DNA of 64,000 bases, taken from the NCBI RefSeq assembly GCF_014697575.1, contig NZ_JACJSC010000020.1:1-64000 (forward strand), given 5' to 3'. Source of the stretch: Planktothrix sp. FACHB-1365 (GTDB lineage: Bacteria; Cyanobacteriota; Cyanobacteriia; Cyanobacteriales; Microcoleaceae). This document shows, piece after piece, positions 38,301 to 44,966 of this stretch. The translations under genes were made by a program, and so were the position numbers. Numbering within the stretch: the stretch's first letter is position 1; every line of letters begins with the position of its first letter. The notes below the pieces were generated by a model, which was given only the letters and a program-made list of their open reading frames with translations, was not told where the DNA came from and ran no database searches.

Positions 38301-38803
38301 CTTTTGTAGGAGTGGTTCCAGAAGTTATAGAGCATAGGGTTAATGGGTTGCTATTTGACATAGAAGACGATCGAGGTCTGGCAAATAATATGGTTTACCT
38401 TTACCAAAATCCTTCTCTGTTTTCAAAGTTTGGCGAGTTAGGATTCGCAAAATTTGAGGAGTTATTCACCGTAGAAAAGTATGGGAGCAGCTTTACCAGC
38501 TTAATTGAAAGATTAAGTAAGGATAGCTCAAGTAATTCGCCTGACTCTGAAAAATATACAGAAGTTCAGCGCTTAACAGAAGCCTATGGTTTTCTCCATG
38601 AAGAGCTAGAAAAAGCCCAGGTTTTTATTGAGCATCGAGATCGAGAAATTAAGCAACTCAAAGAAAATTATGATATCTTACATGAAGATAGGAAAAAGGC
38701 ACAAATTATTATGGAGTATCAAGCCCGAGAAATTAAACACTTAAAAGAGGAATATGAAAAGCTAGTTGAAATGAATAAGGGTTTGGTAGCAGGACATAAC
38801 TAA
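35315..38803 (+). CDS. TPR-GT2-GT2-GT4 glycosyltransferase with C-terminal coiled coil
   Basis: The protein of 1162 residues has three TPRs (about 1-110), a GT2 domain at about 174-400 (SIITPVYNTP, LLDHDDEL, YSDEDKI), a second divergent GT2 at about 426-690 (SLIIPTDNQQ, FFNDDVRP near 509), a GT4 domain at about 714-1060 (SHDMTWSGASLM, VGSIEPRKGQDT, SSRDETGPIFVLEGM) and a coiled coil at about 1075-1162. The tail shares the stretch EDRKKAQxIMEYQA with the N-terminus of the methyltransferase encoded next. I choose the ATG at 35315; the in-frame GTG nine bases earlier is less likely. The pair of GT2 domains resembles rhamnan-type polysaccharide enzymes. Probable role: addition of several sugars to a surface glycan. 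Confidence 0.88.
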   Translation: MTVTAFQQANQLLREGKLEEAMVAYRQAIKQNPQFYGAYQNLGETLGKLGRWEEAVEAYRQAVELKPDAAWSSWGLSQALQQVGRLEEAQKLGDLAIEIDPKSHHQGRLVMASDAGDEALKARQKALDLKSKSASFSASKYGYANPYETWIAENEPNAEELACQIQKSKKLAYRPLMSIITPVYNTPTDILKKTIDSVIKQTYDNWQLCLVDGNSTTTGTKEVLQEWNVKEPRIKVKFLGENFGISGNSNKALELAQGEFVALLDHDDELTPFALFEVIKFLNDHPDCDVIYSDEDKIDLEGNRSDPFFKPDWSPELLRSFMYTGHLTVYRHRLVKEVGGFRSEFDFSQDYDLAWRITEISKQIAHIPKVLYHWRIIKGSAAAGDKKFARQSNLAALGSAMKRQGYKAEILKYPTANRAKIKLNEVPLVSLIIPTDNQQVLFDCLNSLLNKTRYSQLEILVVTNSNLSEKVKEQYNGFSFIKTVIFDETFNFSAKCNQGAEKALGEYLLFFNDDVRPIDEDWVESMLEMIQYEGVGDVSPKLIYENGLVQYAGMVTGVRGFVGTAFHQQPHNSTWYFNFVQSTRTVSVLSGACCLVRKSVFLKIGGWDEENTPIMGSDLDFSFKIRELGLRLVYTPFAELNHIGHLSIGAAKKQKKKLLTSDKSDLFLLKRWGKYLSYDPYYTDNMRFFLYYDSPTKYKMYATNNTLVHKSSRDILLVSHDMTWSGASLMLHTLAGCLQKSGYFVTVIAPETGALVQEYQRLNIPVVIDPLVTDSPHKLESLLKNYDLVVANTIVTYSAAIASKKMGKLVIWLIHEGFFGQELAGSNWNVQRAFIEADAIVFPSKQAESRYEKFTKRDNFTVIHYGIQLRQINHTTTKRSFPGTSPPQKIRVIQVGSIEPRKGQDTTVKAIQVLPKTLQNVFEFYFVGRTLDKPYCDELLKLTADLENVHWIGEVSPSEALRYISESDVVVCSSRDETGPIFVLEGMYFQKSIISTFVGVVPEVIEHRVNGLLFDIEDDRGLANNMVYLYQNPSLFSKFGELGFAKFEELFTVEKYGSSFTSLIERLSKDSSSNSPDSEKYTEVQRLTEAYGFLHEELEKAQVFIEHRDREIKQLKENYDILHEDRKKAQIIMEYQAREIKHLKEEYEKLVEMNKGLVAGHN

Positions 38804-38908
38804 TAGCGAAAAGTTAAGTGCTTCGATAGCCAATAAAATAGCCTTGCTTATGGTTTGCGATTTTACTTGATCTTAAAAAATGTCAGTTTATTGTAGGGTT
38901 TATCAGAT

Positions 38909-39970
38909 ATGAATTTACGCTTGTATGAGACTCGTCGCGGATTAATGTTTGAAAAGTCAAGTCAATATTCAGATAATGGGCAAAATATGGCGATCGCTGA
39001 GAGGGATAAACAGATTGAACAGCAAGCAAAAGAAATCGATCGCTTAAAATCTTCTTTTAACAATCTTCTCGAAGATCGGAAAAAGGCGCAGCAGATTATG
39101 GAATACCAAGCGCAAAAAATTACAGAATTAACGAAGCTCCAGGTACAAATAACCGATGATTGGACTGAAGCAGACATGGCTCCACATCGGGAAAGGTTGG
39201 CTGAAAAATATTTGAGAGGTTCGGGGATTGAAATCGGTGCCCTTCACAAACCAACAAAGGTTTCTTCAAGTACCCAAGTAAAATACGTCGATTACAAAAC
39301 AAAAGAACAAAACTTGGTGCAATATCCCGAGCTTAAAAACGAAAACATTGTTGAGACAGATGTAGTAGATGAAGCATTCGTGTTGTCTAAGGTGGAGCCT
39401 GAATCCCAAGATTTTCTTATTGCTAATCACGTTCTCGAACATTCCCCTAATCCCATAGGGACTTTAAATAGGTGGCTTTCCAAAGTGCGCCCAAATGGAT
39501 GCTTGTTGCTGTCAGTGCCAATTGCCGATCGCTGTTTTGACAAAGGAAGACCTATTACTTCCCTTGAGCATATGCTAGAAGACTATAAATTGTTTTCTGA
39601 ATCCCTCGTAGATGACATTATCAAGGTAACTTGCGATCATTTGAGGGAATTCCTGGAAATTAGCGGTTTAAACATCCGCAAGCAAGCAGGATTGCCTCCA
39701 GCAACACCAGAGGAGGAGAAAGAGTTTTTGGAGCGAATTATGCTCAATTTTACAAAAGAATTGCCCAGTAACGCTAAGTCTGAGCAAATAATTGAAGCTC
39801 ATGTTAAGTGGGTTAATTTAAAGTATGACGTACACTATCAGACTTTTTCACCAACATCTTTTTTGAATTTTTGCAAGTATTTTACGGAAGAAAAAAAATG
39901 CGTTGTCGAAGAAATTGTAAAGAGTGGAGGTGGTGAAGCGATCGCTGTTTTGAAAAAAACGCTTAAATAG
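38909..39970 (+). CDS. SAM-dependent methyltransferase with N-terminal coiled coil
   Basis: Residues of about 25-85 are a coiled coil whose LEDRKKAQQIMEYQAQKI matches the tail of the preceding glycosyltransferase. Residues of about 95-353 are a class I methyltransferase of the Methyltransf_11 type: motif I GSGIEIGALHKP, then VKYVDY, FLIANHVLEHSPNPIGTL and GCLLLSVPIADR. The IANHxxEHxxNPIG signature is shared with the protein at 58541-59230, so the two are paralogues. Likely target is a sugar hydroxyl. The gene is 105 bases after the glycosyltransferase and its stop overlaps by 8 bases the stop of the convergent TPR-methyltransferase gene. Confidence 0.85.
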   Translation: MNLRLYETRRGLMFEKSSQYSDNGQNMAIAERDKQIEQQAKEIDRLKSSFNNLLEDRKKAQQIMEYQAQKITELTKLQVQITDDWTEADMAPHRERLAEKYLRGSGIEIGALHKPTKVSSSTQVKYVDYKTKEQNLVQYPELKNENIVETDVVDEAFVLSKVEPESQDFLIANHVLEHSPNPIGTLNRWLSKVRPNGCLLLSVPIADRCFDKGRPITSLEHMLEDYKLFSESLVDDIIKVTCDHLREFLEISGLNIRKQAGLPPATPEEEKEFLERIMLNFTKELPSNAKSEQIIEAHVKWVNLKYDVHYQTFSPTSFLNFCKYFTEEKKCVVEEIVKSGGGEAIAVLKKTLK

Positions 39971-41090
39971 ATCTGAGTAGCGCAGATATTCGGTAAATTG
40001 CATCAACTAATCCAGACACATAACGTTTTCCCAAAAGATTATATTCTGGTTTGCATTTTAGAATTAAGCATAAGGAGTTAAAGAATGTAATTGAGTGAAT
40101 ACTTGTAAAAACAATGGGGTCAGTACAAAGATCATATTTTTTGTAAAATTCGTTCAATAAATCTGATTGTTTTGTATCAATTCCCCAGTGTTCATAATTA
40201 ATTATATCAACAAGACATTTTAAAAAACTAATAGAGGAAAAAGGATAAAATAGCCCTCCTTGATATTCTTTCCAATATGATGTATGTAAATCTTCAATTA
40301 TATATATTCCACCATCTTCTAAAAGAGGAAAATATCTGGCAAAAGATTTTATAATATCTGAAGAATAATGAGAGCCATCATCAATAATTATATCAAAACT
40401 TTTAGATAATTCAATCACATTACTTTTAACTTCATCAGAGTTTGCATCACCTACAAGTACATGAATCCTTGAATCTTTATAGGTCAACCTGGCACAGTTA
40501 GGGTTGATGTCGCAGCCTACGATTAATTTGGCATTAGAAAAATATTTTGACCATATTTCCAGAGAACCACCATTTTGAACACCTATTTCTAGTAATCTGA
40601 CATTCATATTTCTGTAACTTTTTAGAATTTGATCATATACAAATAAATATGAAGACCATTTATCAGATACTTTTCCGGTATGTTGTGAATATAATTCTTC
40701 AAGCGTCTTACTTTTGAGAGCGTTTTGAGCCAATACTTGACCCAATCTGTTATGTAATTTATCACAGTTTGGTTTAATCTCAATAGCCTTTTGTAAATAT
40801 TCAACAGCAGTTTCTAAATCTCCCTGTTGAGTCAAAGCCTCACCCAAACTATACAATAACCAAGCTGAATTGGGATTAACTTTTAAACTTTCGGAATAAC
40901 AAGCAACAGCTTCATCTAAATTCCCCTGTTGAACCAAAGCAGTACCCAAATTATTATAAGCCCAAGCAAAATTGGGGTTAATTTCAATTACCTGATGATA
41001 AAGACCGATCGCTTCATCCAACTTCCCCATCCGCTTCAACTGATTCGCCTGCTTCAGTAACCGACCTGCACTCATAACTTCATTACCCAT
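39963..41090 (-). CDS. TPR protein with C-terminal SAM methyltransferase domain
   Basis: Residues of about 5-120 are three TPRs of the local type (NPNFAWAYNNLGTALVQQG). Residues of about 130-375 are a class I methyltransferase: LLEIGVQNGGSLEIW, GCDINPNCARL, IIIDDGSHYSSDIIKS and GGIYIIEDLHTSYW. The DDGSH and IEDLHTSYW motifs place it with rhamnosyl and macrolide-sugar O-methyltransferases that need a metal ion. It is the only TPR-methyltransferase fusion here and completes the set of TPR-tagged catalytic types. Start ATG at 41090. Convergent 8-base overlap with the gene before. Confidence 0.87.
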   Translation of the reverse strand: MGNEVMSAGRLLKQANQLKRMGKLDEAIGLYHQVIEINPNFAWAYNNLGTALVQQGNLDEAVACYSESLKVNPNSAWLLYSLGEALTQQGDLETAVEYLQKAIEIKPNCDKLHNRLGQVLAQNALKSKTLEELYSQHTGKVSDKWSSYLFVYDQILKSYRNMNVRLLEIGVQNGGSLEIWSKYFSNAKLIVGCDINPNCARLTYKDSRIHVLVGDANSDEVKSNVIELSKSFDIIIDDGSHYSSDIIKSFARYFPLLEDGGIYIIEDLHTSYWKEYQGGLFYPFSSISFLKCLVDIINYEHWGIDTKQSDLLNEFYKKYDLCTDPIVFTSIHSITFFNSLCLILKCKPEYNLLGKRYVSGLVDAIYRISALLRSI

Positions 41091-41108
41091 AAAAATCCAA
41101 CAATAAAT

Positions 41109-41210
41109 CTACTTAAACAAATTATCATATCCCTGTTCACCAATCAAGTGATAAAACTCAAAACGACTACATTCCAAAATACCAGAACCAATTCCTAATG
41201 AGATTTTCAT
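41109..41210 (-). pseudogene. Possible UPF0175-type antitoxin fragment
   Basis: A 33-codon frame reads KISLGIGSGILECSRFEFYH then LIGEQGYDNLF. The order K-I-S-L-G, then S-R-x-E-F, then L-I-G-E-Q-G recalls the helix-turn-helix end of UPF0175 antitoxin-like proteins with part of the middle missing. It lies between the first toxin gene and the TPR-methyltransferase. Called a remnant because it is much shorter than the family; a chance frame is possible. Confidence 0.3.
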
Positions 41211-41240
41211 TGCCTTATTTGCTAATGAATTATTGTTATT

Positions 41241-41328
41241 TAATTGTAAATTATAATAGAGGTTTATTAACCAATTTGAGAGATTTGTTTGGTTGTTAAA
41301 TTCAGTTCGGGGAAATTAAGCGATCGCA
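41241..41328. repeat. Direct repeat, copy 1 (pairs with 41896-41985)
   Basis: About 88 bases, from TAATTGTAAATTATAATAGA to the HIP1-containing AGCGATCGCA, match 41896-41985 with scattered differences. The two copies bracket the first antitoxin-toxin pair. Confidence 0.8.
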
Positions 41329-41355
41329 TCCCCACCCCACGATTATCTTTAATAA

Positions 41356-41688
41356 TTAAATTAATCCTAACCAAGCTCGCAAGGACTGCTCTAGCCTCTC
41401 TCCATCTGCATCAGATAGCTTACCGATAGACTTAATAATCAAACTCTCATGGGCTGTATATAAACCCCGCTTTACCACTGTAGCTACATTGAGCCCAGCC
41501 GCAGACCAATCAGAAAGCAAAAACTCCCCATCCAGTAAAGATGCAGTTCTGCTCGTTAGGGGTACGATCAAAATATCTTGAGAGGGGTGTGGCGTACTCA
41601 CCACAACCGCAGGTCTGACCTTTGAACTTGACAAGTCTGAAAACGGATAGCGAACTAAAATGATCTCATTTTTTGAGTAATTCGGCAT
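41356..41688 (-). CDS. MazF/PemK-type toxin (pair 1)
   Basis: The protein of 110 residues is a MazF/PemK-fold toxin: EIILVRYPFSDLSSSKVRPA at the start, ILIVPLTSR in the middle and a C-terminal helix IGKLSDADGERL. Family members are mRNA endoribonucleases neutralised by a small partner. I choose the ATG at 41686-41688 because the fold begins at once there; the longer frame to 41721 adds 11 residues read inside the antitoxin gene. The start overlaps the end of the antitoxin gene by 23 bases, the usual coupling in such pairs. It is a close paralogue of the toxin at 42573-42908. Confidence 0.85.
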   Translation of the reverse strand: MPNYSKNEIILVRYPFSDLSSSKVRPAVVVSTPHPSQDILIVPLTSRTASLLDGEFLLSDWSAAGLNVATVVKRGLYTAHESLIIKSIGKLSDADGERLEQSLRAWLGLI

Positions 41689-41869
41689 AAATATCATCCT
41701 CAGCGTTGTCCCAAACTGCATTTAATGAAACCTGACTTGCTTGCAGCCAAAACTCAGCTTCATCATTAGCAATCAAAGTCACCAATACCTGTGTTCCTTC
41801 TACTAACTCTGCTGAATCAAGCAATTCAATTTTTCCTTGTCTAACAGTACCCCAAAATGTTCTCAGCAT
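41666..41869 (-). CDS. Antitoxin of MazF-type pair 1
   Basis: A 67-residue protein begins MLRTFWGTVRQGKIELLDSA, which reads as a small beta domain of the AbrB-like or DUF104 antitoxin kind, and ends with an acidic helix (NAEDDIYAELLKK) that would bind the toxin. Its 3' end overlaps the toxin start by 23 bases. It is nearly identical to the antitoxin at 42886-43089. Confidence 0.8.
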   Translation of the reverse strand: MLRTFWGTVRQGKIELLDSAELVEGTQVLVTLIANDEAEFWLQASQVSLNAVWDNAEDDIYAELLKK

Positions 41870-41895
41870 ATTTACGACTCAACAACTTGTTGTTA

Positions 41896-41985
41896 ATTAA
41901 TTATAGATTATAATAGGGGTTTATTTCCCGATTTGAGAGATTTTTTCGGTTATTAAATTCAGTTCTAAGAAAGTTAGCGATCGCA
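41896..41985. repeat. Direct repeat, copy 2, upstream of antitoxin 1
   Basis: Matches 41241-41328 over its whole length. This copy covers the region just upstream of antitoxin 1 and so may include its promoter. Confidence 0.8.
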
Positions 41986-42008
41986 CGCCAGGTAATTAAA
42001 AGGCGATT

Positions 42009-42063
42009 GAAATCTTCAACCCGCGTCGGCGGGTTTTGTTTGTGTAGACGCGGTTTCAACTGC
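42009..42063. repeat. Cyanobacterial palindromic repeat (CCCGC/GCGGG type)
   Basis: The block holds the hairpin AACCCGC-GTC-GGCGGGTT and then the flank TTTGTTTGTGTAGACGCGG, ending TTTCAAC. I recognise this as a common dispersed palindromic element of filamentous cyanobacterial genomes. It lies just after the DUF29 gene, between the two toxin-antitoxin copies. Confidence 0.65.
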
Positions 42064-42089
42064 CTTTGTTTAAAGCTATATTTAGGAAA

Positions 42090-42551
42090 TTATTCCCAAT
42101 CTTGGCTAGTATCGCAAATAAAACTATCTGCGATCACTTCCTCAAACTTGTATGGACATTGGGTTGGAAAAGTTCTCAAGGGCAAATTTGTGTCTCGGAG
42201 TGCTAGATCAACTCCTGCCTCAAAGCCATCTTCTAAAGCATCAACAATGGGAGACTTTAAGCTAGGATTACGATGAAAATGGCGATTAACTGCGCGGCGT
42301 TGTTCCCTGATGGTCAGAAACCAACTGCGAGAACGGTTTTCGGGTTGATATTCCCATTTGAGGAGATGAGCTAACAAGACACTGAGACGGCTGACCAATT
42401 CTCGATACTCCTGTCTCCCCAAAGCTTGTATTTCCTCCTGTAAGTTTTGCCAGTCCAATTCTGATATTTGTTTCTCTGCTAATACTTTTACTTGCCACTG
42501 TGTCCAGCCATAAAAATCTTGTTCATATTGTGAAACTGTTTCAGAATTCAT
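42090..42551 (-). CDS. DUF29 family protein
   Basis: The 153-residue protein shows the DUF29 pattern: YEQDFYGWTQWQVKVLAEKQ, LDWQNLQEEIQALGRQEYRE and the basic helix LLAHLLKWEYQPENRSRSW, with LPLRTFPTQCPY near the end. Function unknown. It begins 21 bases after toxin 2 and is probably co-transcribed with that pair. It differs clearly from the DUF29 protein at 33600-34049. Confidence 0.87.
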   Translation of the reverse strand: MNSETVSQYEQDFYGWTQWQVKVLAEKQISELDWQNLQEEIQALGRQEYRELVSRLSVLLAHLLKWEYQPENRSRSWFLTIREQRRAVNRHFHRNPSLKSPIVDALEDGFEAGVDLALRDTNLPLRTFPTQCPYKFEEVIADSFICDTSQDWE

Positions 42552-42572
42552 AACATCGCTCCTTTAATTTAG

Positions 42573-42908
42573 TCATTCAATTAATCCTAACCAAGCTTGC
42601 AAAGACTGCTCTAAACGTTCTGCATCTTCATCAGATAGCTTGCCAATCGCCTGAATAATTAAGCTTTCATGAACTGTATATAAACCCCGCTTCACCACTG
42701 TAGGTACATTTAATCCTGCTGCCGACCAATCAGAAAGCAAAAACTCCCCATCAAGCAAGGATTCTGTTTTGCTTGTTAGAGGGACAATCAAAATATCTTG
42801 AGATGGATGTGGGGCATTGACCACAACTGCTGGTCTGACCTTTGAATTAGACAAATCTGAAAACGGATAGCGAACCAGAATGACATCATTTTTTGAGCAA
42901 CTCGGCAT
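42573..42908 (-). CDS. MazF/PemK-type toxin (pair 2)
   Basis: A protein of 111 residues, very like toxin 1, with DVILVRYPFSDLSNSKVRPA, ILIVPLTSK and the helix IGKLSDEDAERL. The start at the ATG 42906-42908 overlaps the end of its antitoxin gene by 23 bases, exactly as in pair 1. Such proteins are mRNA interferases. Differences between the two toxins are scattered, so both seem under selection. Confidence 0.85.
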   Translation of the reverse strand: MPSCSKNDVILVRYPFSDLSNSKVRPAVVVNAPHPSQDILIVPLTSKTESLLDGEFLLSDWSAAGLNVPTVVKRGLYTVHESLIIQAIGKLSDEDAERLEQSLQAWLGLIE

Positions 42909-43089
42909 AAACATCATCCTCAGCGTTATCCCAAACTGCATTTAACGAAATCTTACTTGCTTGAAGCCAAAATTCAGATTCATCATCAGGAATCAGAGTT
43001 ATTAGCACTTGCGTTCCTTCCACTAACTCTGATGGCTCTAGCAATTCGATTTTCCCTTGTTTAACTGTACCCCAAAACGTTTTTAACAT
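42886..43089 (-). CDS. Antitoxin of MazF-type pair 2
   Basis: The 67-residue partner of toxin 2: MLKTFWGTVKQGKIELLEPS, then LITLIPDDESEFW and a C-terminal acidic helix ending AELLKK. It is the first gene of the antitoxin-toxin-DUF29 operon. Nearly identical to antitoxin 1; whether the two antitoxins cross-neutralise is open. Confidence 0.8.
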   Translation of the reverse strand: MLKTFWGTVKQGKIELLEPSELVEGTQVLITLIPDDESEFWLQASKISLNAVWDNAEDDVYAELLKK

Positions 43090-43253
43090 ACTTACCTCTT
43101 ATAAATCATACCCCACGATAACATCTACGCGAACGCAAAATATCTTGACCTCTAAATAACAGGATAAAAGCAGTTATTAGCGGGTTCTGTTGGTTCTATT
43201 CGACTCCCTGATACAATAAAACCCGTTCATCTTTCAACTCCAACCACCCCTCC

Positions 43254-44954
43254 ATGAAACTCGACTTCTCCAACCTCTGCCAACAACACAGCATAGCCCC
43301 ACGCGGGATTATTTTTATTGGTGCTTCCGATGGTAAAACCCTTAAACGGCTTAACCTTCCCGACACGGTTAAAACCCTCATCATTGATGCCAACCCCAGC
43401 ACTGTTGAACGCCTACAAACCAACTTTGCTGAGAGTCCTAATGTTCAAGTCGTCCAAGCTGCTATTGCCAACCATAATGACACCGTTACCCTCCATCTAA
43501 CTTCCCTTGAGTCTAGCAGTTCCATCCTACTGTGGAAACGGTACAGCGAAATTTACCCAAATATCAAAGAAACTCAACAACTCACCCTCCCCTCCCGTAC
43601 TTTGGATAGTCTTCTCGAAGAACTCCATCTGTCTCCCATTGACTTTAATATCCTGATTCTTGATATCCAAGGCGCTGAACTTTTGGCCTTAGAAGGTGCT
43701 AACCAACTTCTCAATACCCTGGATGCTGTTTATACCACTGTTCATTATCAGGAACTATTTGAAGGAGGTGCATTAGTAGAACAAGTTGATCAGTTCCTTG
43801 CTGATTATCAATTTCAACGGGTAGCAGAAGTCAGTCCCTACCATCCCGCTTGGGGAGAAGCCTTCTATGTCCGTCAAACCCTTGAAACTGAGGACGTAGT
43901 TAATCCGGTTAAACCTTTATCCCAAACCTCCCAACTTCTTCAGGAAACCCAAGAACAGCTAGAAACTTTACAGTCCCAGTACCAAGAGGTTTTGGTCACG
44001 TTGGAGCAGACTCAAGTTCAACTACAACAGAGTACAGAAAATTTAACTGAGTTACAATCCCAACGGGATCAAATGTTAGTCGAGTTAGAACAGTCTCAAA
44101 CCGACCTGAAACAAACTCAAACTCAACTCCAACAATCTCAAACCGACCTCAAACAATCTCAATCTCAACAGGAACAATCTCAAACTGAACTCAAACAATC
44201 TCAGTCTCAACTCGAACAATCTCAGTCTCAACTCGAACAATCTCAGTCTCAACTCAAACAATCTCAGTCTCAACTCAAACAATCTCAGTCTCAACTCGAA
44301 CAATTACAAACGGAACTCGAACAATTACAAACGGAACTCGAACAATTACAAACGGAACTCCAACAATCTCAAACTGACCTCAAACAATCTCAAACTCAAC
44401 TCGAACAATTACAAACGGAACTCCAACAATCTCAAACTCAACTCCAACAATCTCAAACTCAACTCCAACAATCTCAAACTCAACTCGAACAATTACAAAC
44501 GGAACTCCAACAATCTCAAACGGAACTTAAACAATCTCAAACTCAACTCGAACAATTACAAACTGACCTCAAACAATCTCAGTCTCAACACCAACAATTA
44601 CAAACTCAACTCGAACAATCTCAAACGGAACTGCAACAATCTCAAACTCAACTCGAACAAACCCGAAAAGAATCTGATCAGTCCCGTTCTGAACTGCATG
44701 AAGTTCGAGAAGAATTAGAGTTAACTCAATTTCAACTCGATGAAGTTCAGGTTGAGTTAGAACAATATGTTGCTCAGTGCCATCAACAGAAAGAAGAACT
44801 CACTAAACTGCAAACTGAACTCGAACAAACTAAAACACTCTTAACTCAAGCTCAACAAAAACCAGAACTAACTGTTACTAAAAAATCAAAATCCGATAAT
44901 GCAGCGATGGTTAAATTATTGGCAAAAGTTCTCGCAGAAACCCTTGAAGATTAA
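43254..44954 (+). CDS. FkbM-family methyltransferase with very long Gln-rich coiled coil
   Basis: Residues of about 1-215 are an FkbM-type SAM methyltransferase: GIIFIGASDGKTLKRL, LIIDANPSTVERLQ, the conserved FNILILDIQGAELLALEGA and VYTTVHYQELFEGG. FkbM enzymes O-methylate sugars and other hydroxyls. Residues of about 225-540 are an uninterrupted coiled coil built of heptads such as LEQSQTQ and LEQLQTE; in the DNA this is a 21-bp minisatellite from about 44090 to 44660. The tail ends in a helix LLAKVLAETLED. It stands at the head of a plus-strand pair with the GT2 gene 12 bases downstream. The coiled coil probably mediates assembly with other coiled-coil enzymes here (inference). Confidence 0.88.
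   Translation: MKLDFSNLCQQHSIAPRGIIFIGASDGKTLKRLNLPDTVKTLIIDANPSTVERLQTNFAESPNVQVVQAAIANHNDTVTLHLTSLESSSSILLWKRYSEIYPNIKETQQLTLPSRTLDSLLEELHLSPIDFNILILDIQGAELLALEGANQLLNTLDAVYTTVHYQELFEGGALVEQVDQFLADYQFQRVAEVSPYHPAWGEAFYVRQTLETEDVVNPVKPLSQTSQLLQETQEQLETLQSQYQEVLVTLEQTQVQLQQSTENLTELQSQRDQMLVELEQSQTDLKQTQTQLQQSQTDLKQSQSQQEQSQTELKQSQSQLEQSQSQLEQSQSQLKQSQSQLKQSQSQLEQLQTELEQLQTELEQLQTELQQSQTDLKQSQTQLEQLQTELQQSQTQLQQSQTQLQQSQTQLEQLQTELQQSQTELKQSQTQLEQLQTDLKQSQSQHQQLQTQLEQSQTELQQSQTQLEQTRKESDQSRSELHEVREELELTQFQLDEVQVELEQYVAQCHQQKEELTKLQTELEQTKTLLTQAQQKPELTVTKKSKSDNAAMVKLLAKVLAETLED
44090..44660 (+). repeat. 21-bp coding minisatellite (heptad repeat)
   Basis: Around 27 tandem units of 21 bases, each coding for one heptad of the LEQSQTQ kind, with CAATCTCAAACTCAACTC as a common core. 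The opposite strand is also open over part of it, which produces a spurious Arg/Leu-rich frame. Confidence 0.9.
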
Positions 44955-44966
44955 TCAGGAGCAATT

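Noticed and set aside
41241-41985. Insertion sequence with direct-repeat ends
   Set aside because: The enclosed genes are a toxin-antitoxin pair, not a transposase, and there are no terminal inverted repeats.
44085-44303. Minus-strand frame of Phe/Leu/Arg heptads
   Set aside because: It is the antisense of the 21-bp heptad minisatellite in the FkbM gene; the repeat simply has no stop on the other strand.
44090-44660. CRISPR-like array of short repeats
   Set aside because: The repeats are contiguous 21-bp units with no unique spacers, stay in frame and encode a coiled coil.
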